Source of the DNA: Cymodocea nodosa
Taxonomy: Eukaryota > Streptophyta > Magnoliopsida > Alismatales > Cymodoceaceae
Reading direction: 5' to 3'
Length of the DNA stretch: 64,000 nt
NCBI GenBank assembly: GCA_036874045.1
Contig: JAZBRI010000011.1
Location: forward strand, 3,658,001-3,722,000
The notes beneath the pieces are model-generated. The model saw only the letters and a program-made list of their open reading frames with translations, did no database searches and was not told the origin of the DNA. Shown in pieces: positions 21,752-31,471 of this stretch (the first letter of the stretch is position 1; each line of letters opens with the position of its first letter). A program made the position numbers and the translations under genes.

Positions 21752-22891
21752 ATGGAATTAATGCAATTACCGTTGGATGCACTAAGGGAAATACTAAGTA
21801 ACTTGTCAGCTAAAGATCTGTGCAGGCTATGTTGTGTATCAAAGGAAATTAAAGACTGTATTGAAGAAAAATATTTTCAAGGACTACAAGCTGCAAAAAT
21901 GACTAAGATTAGAGAAGGATTCATATGGAGGTCATTTAATCGTAGTTCAAATACCCATGAATATCTGGCTATGGAAGAAACTACTGGAATTCCACCCAAT
22001 GCATTAGAAGGAATGAGTCATATTATGAGGATAGATGAAGGATTAATCATATACAAGACTAGACTAAGGTATGCAAGTTTATCATTACCTGATATTTTGA
22101 TAAGAAATCCTATAATAGGAGAAGAATGGAATATAGGAAGACCTAATATATTTGAAGCACCAATTGAAAATTGTGGGTTAGCTTTAATATTTTATGATAA
22201 AAATTCTGCAATTCCTGAAAAATTATATTATTGGAGACCTACAGGAAATTGGGGTGAAGATTTACACTTAAGTGTGTATAATTTTCTGAACAGATCTTGG
22301 AATGAAAACATTATGATATATCTAGGACAGAAATCAGTAATTAACCAAACACATGTCATACTTGATGGATATATCTATTTAGTCACAGAGATATCATTAG
22401 CATATGGATCTGATTTATACATAGTGAGCATAGACAGTTATGATGATTATATAGAAATTTTACTTGTACCGAGTGAAATAGCTAAACCACCATCTGTAGA
22501 ATTTAATGAAATTCAAATAGGAATGTGGTATAATGAAGAAGATGATCCTACTTTATGTCTGATAAGATGGTGGGATGAATTGATGAAATTTCAAATATGG
22601 ATTATGGAAGACATGAATGAATGGAAGTGGGAAGAGGAGTATATTGAAATAGATGTAGAAATAGAAACTGCTACATTACCCTGGAACCAAAAAGGATCCC
22701 TTTCTGCATTACATATCATTGATGGTAATACACTCGTATTTGGAATTTATAATATATTGCATGTTTACAAATTAAAAAGGAACAAGAACAGCATTAAAAC
22801 AGAATTAATAGCAAAAAGAACTATGCCTAAAAAGTTTGCTTGGACTAATACATTTATTCCATTTGTTTCTACTTTTCAATCATGTTCTTAA
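21752..22891 (+). CDS. F-box protein gene carried by gypsy element B
   Basis: An uninterrupted 379-codon frame. The ATG at 21752 (MELMQLPLDALREIL) is chosen because the F-box begins right after it and the A copy starts at the same place; an upstream TTG extension is not conserved as protein. Residues ~5-45 form the F-box (LPLDALREILSNL, LCRLCCVSKEIKD), which in known proteins binds Skp1/ASK in an SCF ubiquitin ligase. The remaining ~330 residues are rich in aromatic beta-strand-like segments (LALIFYDK, HVILDGYIYLVT, SDLYIVSIDSYDD, RWWDELMKFQIWIM, NILHVYKLK), as in substrate-binding F-box-associated domains, but I cannot assign a named domain or substrate. It occupies the slot after gag where env-like ORFs often sit, has a damaged homologue in element A, and is the only long intact frame in A or B. 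The role is inferred: ubiquitin targeting of an unknown protein. Confidence 0.85.
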   Translation: MELMQLPLDALREILSNLSAKDLCRLCCVSKEIKDCIEEKYFQGLQAAKMTKIREGFIWRSFNRSSNTHEYLAMEETTGIPPNALEGMSHIMRIDEGLIIYKTRLRYASLSLPDILIRNPIIGEEWNIGRPNIFEAPIENCGLALIFYDKNSAIPEKLYYWRPTGNWGEDLHLSVYNFLNRSWNENIMIYLGQKSVINQTHVILDGYIYLVTEISLAYGSDLYIVSIDSYDDYIEILLVPSEIAKPPSVEFNEIQIGMWYNEEDDPTLCLIRWWDELMKFQIWIMEDMNEWKWEEEYIEIDVEIETATLPWNQKGSLSALHIIDGNTLVFGIYNILHVYKLKRNKNSIKTELIAKRTMPKKFAWTNTFIPFVSTFQSCS

Positions 22892-23332
22892 GTTGTGATT
22901 TTGTGTGTTTAATGTTGTGTATTCTGCATTTATTTTTAGAGAAAAAAAAAAGGAATTTTGAAATTTTTCATGTTCATTTTATAAAAAAAAAAACAAACAA
23001 AACAAAATATCAATCGAGTTTGTTGGTATCTGTTCTGGGAAACCAACTGGCTTGCTTGTGAGACACCAAAGGCATAGGAGCCTGGGTTCCACACAAGACA
23101 CTGATTTATTAATATCTGTTAAATGTTATTTTGTTTTATATTCTGTATTTATCTAGGAATGAAAAGTTTTTCAGAATCAAAAATTGGAATATGCAGAAAG
23201 AGATACAAATGGAACAAGGTATGTAACCAATTACTTATCCTGAATTTTAAATCAAACAAAACTTTATTCATGCCTGCTACAATTACTGTACTTATTGTCA
23301 AATGTTTTACATTGAGGACAATGCAAAATGTA

Positions 23333-23347
23333 GGTATGGGGGGGAGA
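23333..23347 (+). promoter_or_regulatory. Internal polypurine-like tract of B
   Basis: GTATGGGGGGGAGA, in the context GCAAAATGTAGG, closely resembling the true tract before the 3' LTR (GCAAAATTTAGGTATGGGGGAAG). Conserved in A at 7688-7700. It could prime plus-strand synthesis internally or mark an older 3' end. Confidence 0.5.
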
Positions 23348-24646
23348 TAATTAAAGTAACAGTCATGTAAGTTTGTTAATTAAAGGAATTAAAATGGTAC
23401 TGCAAAGTTTTGAGGAAATTGAAAATTTTTATGAACTTGCTGTAACTATCCGGTAATTGAGACTGTAAAATTTTTATAAACTGCTTGAATGTTATATTTA
23501 GAAGGCTATAGAAGATGCTATAGAATTTATTATTTATGTAAATCTAGATATAGTATCTTATGATTTTTCTGAATTTCATGAGTTTAACAGTTTCATGATT
23601 TTAAAATGAAATCAGAATATTTAATGCTTAATCAGAAAATTATCTGAAGTCCTAAAGGAGCTGAGATGTGAATTCTAGATTAAATGAAACACATATGATG
23701 AAAGATACATTTACTTTGATTGATTGAACTTGTAAAATGATTTATGTGTAGATCTTATTAAACTATAGATAAAGTATGAGCTTATTGTTATGGATTCATA
23801 TTTTTAGTAAATGATAGAAGCGAGATTATATGAGATTGGTGTTTTACTGCATCTGTATTAATGAAATACGTGCATATACAGTATGTGATTAATGCTTTGT
23901 TTTGTGTGTGCATTTATTATGAAAAAAAAGAAAAAAAGAAAAACTTTGAGAGTTTATTGACTTGTTTGATCATGAGCCTTTTGTACTTGAGCAGATAAGT
24001 ATGTAAGGATTGTTGACCTGAAAAAAGACTCTGAAAATATGGCAACCTAAGATCCTGATCAGATCTGGGATTGTTGACTGAAAGCTCGTTACATGGGTAC
24101 ATTAGAAAGCTCTTGTATGATTCAAGTTTGTCAAATTAACTTTTAAGGTACACAAAAAAAAAGAAAAGAAAAAAACATATACTGTTCTGAAAAGATACAA
24201 GTGTTTTGTGAAATATAGATATCTTATGAATCGAGTATATTTTCTGTTATCTAGAATTGTTGAAATATGAATCTGGAATTGACTTTTGAAGTTGTTTAAT
24301 GGAAATAGAATTCTTTATTCTACTTGTCTTAATCAGATTGAATTAGATTGTACTTTGATTCATATGTTGTTGAAATTTCTTCTAGAAAACTTATTAGAAA
24401 ATTCAAGATTACAGATGATGAAAAGAAGAACAAACGATAATATAATTAACACCTATATGAAGATGACATACTTTATATGTAATTTACATATATTCTAAAT
24501 ATCTTTGCAGGTTGATTACTGAAACATACAGAATATATGTTTATACTGATCGGAAGAAAAAAAAACAAAAGGGGAAGAATTACTTCGAGCACTTTTTGAA
24601 GGACCAATTAATTAGATCTTAGTTTGCTAAGGGACTAGCAAAATTT
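23348..24646 (+). other. Noncoding 3' module of element B
   Basis: No gene. Collinear with A (4328-4756 and 6831-7687) and, strikingly, with a region of copia K (minus strand 60028-58968). The best-conserved part, 23945-24150, includes TGATCATGAGCCTTTTGTAC, TTGAGCAGATAAGTATGTAA, GGATTGTTGACTGAAAGCTC and AGCTCTTGTATGATTCAAG. A stem AGATC/GATCT with loop CTGATCA lies at 24051-24067. GGATTGTTGAC occurs twice (24007 and 24069). Function unknown; a structured RNA, packaging signal or transcription terminator are possibilities. Confidence 0.7.
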
Positions 24647-24660
24647 AGGTATGGGGGAAG
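24647..24660 (+). promoter_or_regulatory. Polypurine tract of gypsy B
   Basis: AGGTATGGGGGAAG immediately before the TG of the 3' LTR; the plus-strand primer. Confidence 0.85.
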
Positions 24661-26661
24661 TGTTTAGAATGAAAAAGTGCATATTATTAACGGTTAAATG
24701 ATGGTTAATTGCATAATATTTAGCTTATCATATGAGAATTAAGCCATTATGTTATAATTGCACTGTTATATGCTTTAATTGAAGAATCTGCTTAATTTTG
24801 GGGAATTAATGTTAATTTGGTACATTTATGAATTGTCGGTAAGTTGCAGGCTGTGAAATTCTCAACTATCCAAATTTTCTAATATTTCGGACAGTTATGT
24901 TTAACATACCGAACAAATTTGGACAGTTATGTTTAATAGACCGAATATGTATCAGATAGATATGTTTAAATTGCCGAATAGTTATGTTTTGAGAGAATAT
25001 TTTATTATTTCCAGATGTACACGTGTCAAAACCAGAATAAATGTCTTAAGTGAAATTTCGGTGAGTTAGCTGTAACTATCCGAAAATGCATCTTAGCATC
25101 GGATAGTTAGACTTGTAACTCTCCAAAATGTTATTTTATGTTTAAACTACTGCTGACACGTGTCGAGATCTGGTAGATTTACTTAAGTTATAACTCGTTA
25201 AGTTAGCATAATTGTACGCGTTGAGTTACATGAATATACACTAAGGTAACGCGTTAGGTTAGCGGCTTATTTCTTTATTGCATGTATTTTATAGTTATTT
25301 TCCAAAATGCCACTATAGCGGTTGCAGGAACAGATAGTTAGAAGGAAAAACCACGTTTAACCATATCACGCAGGAATTCAATCGCGTAGGGAGAAAGAAA
25401 TCATCGCCGTTGATCTAAAGGAAGGAAATCTAATTGATCATTCAAGCAGAAGTAGTTACTACTGAATAAATATAAAAGAAAAGAAGAAAAAAAGAAGAAA
25501 GTGTGATCGATGGATGGCCAGTGTATACAGAGGAAGAGCACCAAGCTTTCTGCAGACAGTATCGGCGATTCTCCAAAGTATTACATCAACCATTGTATCA
25601 CCACCATAATCACCAATCATCAGAGGTCTGTGAGGATACTTGCCTGATGTCGGGTCGATTCCGAGCCAAACACAGTGCCTGACAACCACTATGAGGAGTG
25701 ATCGCATTGCGAGAAGGGAAGCCATTTTCATCAAGCACCGACTCATATTTTAGGAGATCGTAAAGCTTTTAGCCTTGGCTTCGGGTTGATGCCTGTATGC
25801 TAAAGAGGAGATCATCTTGCAATTTTGGACTCGCGATTCTATAGGGAGAGGAGACAGAATTGTAAGTGGTTTAATTTTCAGTGGTGTAATCACGTTGCAA
25901 GTAGTGTCGGAAGTATTTAGTGTCAAGTGAGATTACTTTACATTTCACCTTTCGCCCATTTCCATGTTCACATCAAAACAAAAATACCAAAAACAATTTA
26001 TCTTTGTTTGTATGTTGTATTGTTTGTGTTGTATTGTGATTAATGTTATCTGTATCAGTTTTATGATTGTTTTATGTTAGTTTTAATTTTATAGTTTACT
26101 GAAATTGGTTCGTACAAAAAAACTTGAAGATTTTAATGGTTACTGTTTGAATTATCTGAATGTTAGCATTGCTTAATGATAAATCCAATGTTAACTAGCA
26201 TTAAAAAGTTTAATTGATGTTATTTAAAATCTGTGGAATCGCCCAATGGTTGGCCGAATTCCTTTGTAAATAGTAGTATTATAAAGAAGAGATAGGCTCG
26301 TGGAGTTAACTTAGGTCCACGAGGATAGTCCATTGAGTTATCCATAACTCAACGAACTTAGTCCGTTGAGTTAACTGTAACTTAATGGAGTGCTTATTGA
26401 ATATAAATTTGAATTGTTCACAAACAAACATTTCTTAAATTCGTCAGCAATTCCCTATGGGATCGACCTGTACTTGCACACTGATACAATAGACAATGTG
26501 CACTTGCAGTTAAAGTACAAATTGGAATTAATATCTAAATTGTATTTAAGGTTGTTTGTTTACTTCTAAAAGAAAGAATAGGCATAAAGATAAATTAACT
26601 AAGTAAAAATAGAAGTAACAAATCCAAGTTTTTCTAGTGTAGTGCTGGGAAAACCCAAACA
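24661..26661 (+). repeat. 3' LTR of gypsy B
   Basis: 2,001 bp, TGTTTAG..AAACA. Near-identical partner of 15552-17565, a few percent diverged by eye. It carries the copia-shared block at 25192-25263. A minus-strand frame of 95 codons (25459-25746) recurs in the 5' LTR but is disrupted in L and shows no domain. Confidence 0.9.
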
Positions 26662-26826
26662 AGTAGCCATATCTTCGTTCTCTTTTAAAGAAAGGTTAGT
26701 TACACCCCTAAGGATTTCGTTAAAGTCCAATTCAGAAAATATTTTAGTACACCTTTGTGTTGAATAATCTTGTTTAGGTGTTCTTACTAATCGTTTAGTG
26801 CTAGGAGAATGAATCCATTTGCTCAT
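26662..26826 (-). pseudogene. Gag fragment of element A, N-terminal part
   Basis: Begins MSKWIHSPSTKRLVRTP at 26826 and runs FSELDFNEIL, NLSLKENEDMA up to the B insertion at 26661. It is joined in sense to 15551 (ALVEKPLGEIL). It aligns with B's gag from 20219. B has two TAG stops in this stretch where A has sense codons. Confidence 0.8.
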
Positions 26827-27820
26827 AAACTCTTAACATAAAGTAAAATAGAAGAAGATTAATTACATACTAGTCTGAAGCTTTGTATTCAGTAAATAGT
26901 TGTTGATGGATGAAGTTGAATCAACTACTTCTCCTTCCAATTCCCCATCGAATTTTCTTTCCTCTCCTTAAGTGCTAGTAAGTTGTAAATAACATTTTAT
27001 TCTCTATTTATAATGCACGTCCATAAAGCAAATGAATCTCATTGCAAGAACGTGTCTTGAAACGTGCAGTGTAGTTCTTATTTTTATGGATATGTGTCCT
27101 ACTTCTAATTTCAAATTTCGGTAACCGCTAAACCCACGAAGTTTCGTTCGTGACGAAAAGAATAATTATTTATCTTAATCCACGAACTAACCTCGTTGAG
27201 TTACAGTTAACTCAACGAACTAGCTTTAGTTACTATTCTGCTAACTCCATGGACTAACTTCGTTGAGTTATAGTTAACTCAACGGAGTGACCTTATATTA
27301 TATTATATTATTGACCTCGTGGAGTTAAAGTTAACTCAATGAACTTACTCCGTTGAGTTAACACTTGGCCAATTTTTAAAACTTACTCCTCGTATTAACT
27401 TCTATATATTTTTCTCTCCTGCATTTTGTCAACTTAAATAAAGTTAAATACATGCCATTAGTGTAGTGTTTTAAATAAAACTCATTTAAATTTGAACATT
27501 ATATGCATATTTAACTTTTCAGTTCATTTCATGTTATGCAAAATTTACATTTTACTTTGCAGCATGCAGATATTTTCAGGCATTAACCCATTATCTTGCA
27601 TTTAATCCTGTCATTTAGCAAATTTGTAAATCTTTTAAACAGTCATGCACATTGTTTAAATAGTTATATAATATTCAAGATAGTTCTCTATTATATCATT
27701 CTCAAACATGAATGAAAAATACATATGAAAAGCATACATTCATTTATATGAATAGTTTACATTACAATCAATCAAATATTTTTCATACAAATATAAGTAC
27801 AAGTAGACAAACAATACAAT
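26827..27820 (-). other. Spacer of element A upstream of gag
   Basis: No gene. Collinear with B 19280-20218. Between 27178 and 27365 there are seven or more copies of TAACTCAACGRA or its complement TCCGTTGAGTTA/TTCGTGGATTA, separated by 20-40 bp. Confidence 0.6.
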
Positions 27821-28908
27821 TTAATCTTTCTTCCTAAGTTCATCTACTTCCTTCTAGAGTTTTTCTAATTGTTGCTCTAATTGATTTATCCTCTCTACAG
27901 CTCCTGTAATGCCTTCAGAAGGTTCAGCAATCTCAGCAGCAGCATAATTTCTGTATTCTTTCACTAAAATGGTTCTTGATCTTATCCTTTTGGACGCCTA
28001 TTTCATGAAATCAATATTGTCCACCATCAGTAGTGGAATCAGATCTCCATAAAATAGTTTCTTCTTTACTGCTCTCAGTTTGGAGATAAAAACTACAAAC
28101 CAATTAATCTGAATTCTGTTCACAACTGCATATGTGGCCCACTTGACAAATTGACTCAGTTCTATATCATGGCCTTGTCATTGGTAGATATTCTTAATCA
28201 AAATATTAGCTAGCATGTGTGCTTTACTATTTAAGTGCTTTAGTCTATTTAATAATGGCACACCAGGATTGATAGCTAAACAATCCTTTATTATTTGTTC
28301 TATCCACTCGACTATAGTTGTACTTTCCAGAATTTCTATTCCTTCATTCTTTAGTCCTAAAATGCTGTGGAGAAGCTTTGGTGTTATCTCCACATTGGAA
28401 ATTAATCCGCTTTCTCATTCTCTTAAATTTGCATAGAAGCAAGGCACTAGATTCTCATATACTGCATGTCCTCTCTATTGAGAAATAAATTGCAGTAGAC
28501 CCTAGAACTCAAATAAATCCTTAATTTCTTGCATCCCATCCTAGTTTACTGGTCTACTGTAAATGATATCATAACCCCTAATCTCTTGATATTTATTATA
28601 TGCTTCCTGACTCCAAAAGTGCACTTCATTCCTAACTGTTGCTTAAGTCGGGTTAGGAATTTGAATTTGTTGCTCTAGAGGGGTTTGTTCTTGAATTTCC
28701 TCTTCTATGTGCTGAACTTGAATTGGTTGGAAATGCTCGGTAGATTCCTTCATTTTTGCTTCTGCTTCTATCTATGGTAGTGAGCTCGTAGAACTTTCCA
28801 CTTTGTCTTGAATTCTTTCCAAAATTTGCTGAAAAGTTTGTTGCTCTTCAGTGGAATCTATTGAGTCATTTCTTTCTTGTTCAATATGCTCTTGTTCAAC
28901 TTCTTGTT
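27821..28908 (-). pseudogene. Accessory ORF of gypsy element A ('putative plant transposon protein'-like)
   Basis: A single frame from the copia LTR junction at 28908 down to a TAA at 27821-27823, with several in-frame stops (TAG after SSLP near 28769, others near 28639, 28548, 28483, 28178 and 27998). It has LFEFQGLLQFI, ILGLKNEGIEI, NRIQINWFVVFISKL and KKLFYGDLIPLL, the same ordered motifs as in the copia accessory ORFs of J and K, and ends with a short coiled-coil-like INQLEQQLEKL..EVDELRKKD. The N-terminal part is Glu/Gln-rich. Its place, upstream of gag in a gypsy element, is unusual; B keeps only its tail. Family name is from memory of Transposase_32-type proteins; function unknown. Confidence 0.7.
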
Positions 28909-30660
28909 TGTTGAATATTTTTGTTTTGATGATGTGTGCTGAATGAAAATAATCATATTTGCTCAATTACTATTGCTTGTGAAAAGAAATTAAAATCATC
29001 AATTAATACAGAAAAAGCTTACTGATATAAATACTTGTCTGTATTGGATCTGAAGTTAATAACTAGTCATTTCATTGCATTAATTTCTCATTTAACTAAA
29101 CGTTAAGTTAACGTGTGTTTTTATTGAATAGCATGATATGTTTTAAAGTTATATCTTCTGTATCATGAACAGTGCATGTTTAGACAACTCGTTAAGTTAG
29201 AGTTTTGTTTGTATAGAGGTCACGTGAGAACTCGTTAAGTTAGAGGCTTAAAGGTTAAAATAGGTCACGTGATAACTCCTTAAGTTAGTAAGTAAAAGAA
29301 GAGACGAACTCGTTAAGTTAGTGTTATACACGTGGTGAAATTATAAGTTACGAATGTTGTATTGTATCACATGAGGTGCACATGTTTAACTCGTTAAGTT
29401 AACATAACTAAACGCGTTGAGTTGCTATATTGAACACTAAGGCAATGTGTTAGGTTAGCGTTATAAACTTAAGTTGTTATTTTTGCACATGGTAAAATTC
29501 TTATTATAAAAACATTTGTTTATTACTGAATCGGTGAGTTAAAGTTTTTTCAGAGACTTACAGTCGTAGCTATCCGGAAGGTAACTTAAGTCATGTTTTC
29601 AAGTCTTGACATGTGTCTCACTAGTTTTATCATATAAATAGTTTTTCGATGACTTACATCCGTAACTATCCAAAACTTAAACTATTTTCGGTGAGTTATC
29701 ATTTAACCTTCCGAAAGAAAGGTTAAGCTGGTTCGTTGAGATAGCTTAACACCATGGACTTAGTTCGTTGAGTTAGCTACAGTACTTGTCACGTGAAATG
29801 GCACATGGTGAACTCGTTAAGTTAGAAACGTTAAGTTATATATATATACTTGTGTTACTCGTTTAGTTAACATTAAAGTAACGACTTCTTATTACACTAA
29901 TGAAAAATTTTTGAACGAGAAAGTTTATTTTGCAGGAAATTTTTCAAAGATTCAAGACTGATGATTAAAGGAAATTTAAAATATAAACGTGGGTTGGAAC
30001 GTGTGTGTTTCGATGAAGGAAAAAGAAAAGACGTGGAGAAGTGGAAAACTAGTAGTGATTAAACGTGGAGTATATGCATGAAATGAAGATACAGTATAAA
30101 AGGCATAAAGTTCTCGTTAATCAAACCATCCTTGCACACAAAAAGAAAAATCTTTTCAAGGATCAAACTATCCCTACACACCAAAAGAAAAATCTTTTTC
30201 AAGGATCAAAAACACCTTCTTGAGGAAAATCTCTCAAGTAGAAGAAAATTCATTGAAGCAGAAAAGGCCAGATTTATGTCACTGAAGATTTGAAGTATCA
30301 GAAGAAAGCAAATTCAGTGAAGTAGAGAAAGACAAGATATTCGTCACTGAAGAATTGCTGCAGAAGAAAAAGAAGAAGAAGAAAGATCTCAAACAGGGAG
30401 AAATCTTTTAAATTCCACAAATTAGTTTTCTCTGTTTGTAGTTATGAAATTGTTTAGATGATACATAGTATCGAGATATAATTGCATCTACAATTTCTGA
30501 GGAGAATTGAATTGTATATTGTAATTGAAACCTTGAATAAAAATAATTTTATGAAAACAATGTCTCGACTTGTTTTTGAGTTTTAAAGTTTCAATTATAT
30601 TTTAGAAAATAGTAAAGATACACAATTCACCCCCCTCTTGTGTAGCCATACGATCCTACA
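28909..30660 (+). mobile_element. K-type copia LTR with primer site (element F)
   Basis: 1,752 bp, TGTTGAATATT..CGATCCTACA, the same family as the LTR of K (54100-55682, opposite strand). It interrupts A's accessory ORF. U3 contains at least five CTCGTTAAGTTAG copies at ~30-100 bp spacing (29190-29400), interleaved with CACGTG sites (29220-29225, 29266-29271), and the block shared with gypsy LTRs (29387-29460). Only the leader follows, so F is a 5' end whose body has been replaced. Confidence 0.85.
30095..30103 (+). promoter_or_regulatory. TATA box of the F LTR
   Basis: TATAAAAGG, also present in K (minus strand 54660-54668). Two imperfect repeats containing AAAAAGAAAAATCTTTT (30138-30200) follow just downstream in the presumed R region. 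Confidence 0.7.
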
Positions 30661-30662
30661 AG

Positions 30663-30680
30663 TGGTATCAGAGTTTTGTT
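30663..30680 (+). other. Primer-binding site of element F
   Basis: TGGTATCAGAGTTTTGTT two bases after the LTR; initiator-Met tRNA type. About 80 bp of leader follow (30681-30762) before a second, partial LTR copy. Confidence 0.85.
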
Positions 30681-30762
30681 AATAATCTTTAATATAAAAT
30701 CTATACCAACTTATTTAATATCATTGCTTATTCTACCTTCCTTATTTTTAAACAGAAATTAA

Positions 30763-31471
30763 TGTTAACATAACTAAATGCATTGAGTTGCTATATTGAA
30801 TACTAAGGCAACACGTTAGGTTAGCGTTATAAACTTAAGTTGTTATTTTTGCACGTAGTAAAATTCTTATTATAAAAACATTTGTTTATTACTGAATTGG
30901 TGAGTTAAAGTTTTTTCGGAGACTTATAGTCGTAACTATCTAAAAGGTAACTTTAGTCATGTTTTCAGGTCTTAACACGTGTCTCACTAGTCTTATCATA
31001 TAAAGAGTTTTTCGGTGACTTACATCCGTAACTATTCGAAACTTAAATTGTTTTTGGTGAGTTATCGTTTAACCTTCCGAAAGAAAGGTTAAGCTGGTTC
31101 GTTGAGATAGCATAACACTACAGACTTAGTTCGTTGAGTTAGCTACAGTACTTGTCATGTGAAATGGCACATGGTGAACTCGTTAAGTTAGAAACGTTAA
31201 GTTATATATATATACTTGTGTTACTCATTTAGTTAACATTAAAGTAACGACTTCTTATTACACTGATGAAAAATTTTTGGACGAGAAAATTTATTTTATA
31301 GGAAATTTTTCAGAGATCCAAGACTGATGATTAAAGGAAATTCGAAATATAAACGTGGGTTGGAACGTGTGTGTTTCGATGAAGGAAAAAGAAAAGACGT
31401 GGAGAAGTGGAAAACTGGTAGTGATTAAACGTGGAGGATATGCATGAAATGAAGATACAGTATAAAAGGCA
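30763..31471 (+). repeat. Partial K-type LTR copy
   Basis: Matches 29398-30104 of the F LTR with scattered differences. It starts inside the cross-superfamily block and stops exactly at the TATA box (TATAAAAGGCA). It contains the shared GTTCGTTGAGATAGC and TTCGTTGAGTTAGC motifs. A recombination remnant. Confidence 0.75.

Larger units (their letters stand above)
15552..26661 (+). mobile_element. Complete non-autonomous Ty3/gypsy element B with F-box gene
   Basis: 11.1 kb between the TG of the 5' LTR and the CA of the 3' LTR, flanked by AGCAG (15547-15551) and AGTAG (26662-26666), a 5-bp TSD with one C/T mismatch. The flanks join in frame in the gag of element A (..ENEDMA + ALVEKPLGEIL), confirming the borders. 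Internal order: primer site, partial integrase, tandem repeats, spacer, gag, F-box ORF, noncoding module, polypurine tract. No protease, reverse transcriptase or RNase H is present, and integrase precedes gag, so this is a rearranged, non-autonomous element. The primer site, gag and integrase resemble the Athila-like branch. The LTRs differ at about 15 sites in the first ~330 bp, nearly all transitions. Confidence 0.9.
2851..28908 (-). mobile_element. Nested non-autonomous Ty3/gypsy element A (carries F-box gene)
   Basis: Reading down the minus strand: accessory ORF (28908-27821), spacer, gag (26826-26662 continuing at 15551), F-box pseudogene (15002-14705 continuing at 9045), noncoding 3' module, polypurine tract and 3' LTR (4316-2851). 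No protease, reverse transcriptase or integrase is seen. Three elements have inserted into it: B (15552-26661), E (9046-14704) and solo LTR D (4757-6825). Removing each restores collinearity with B, which supports the borders. The 5' part is lost beyond 28908, where a copia LTR starts. Same family as B but diverged (about 85% identity by eye in the F-box region). Confidence 0.8.

Noticed and set aside
23945-24150. Host small RNA (snoRNA or tRNA-like) as source of the shared module core
   Set aside because: No C/D box pair, H/ACA layout or tRNA cloverleaf could be recognised; only short stems are visible.
26599-26826. 75-codon minus-strand frame spanning the B 3' LTR end
   Set aside because: Only 26662-26826 is genuine gag of A; the remainder reads into the LTR of B.
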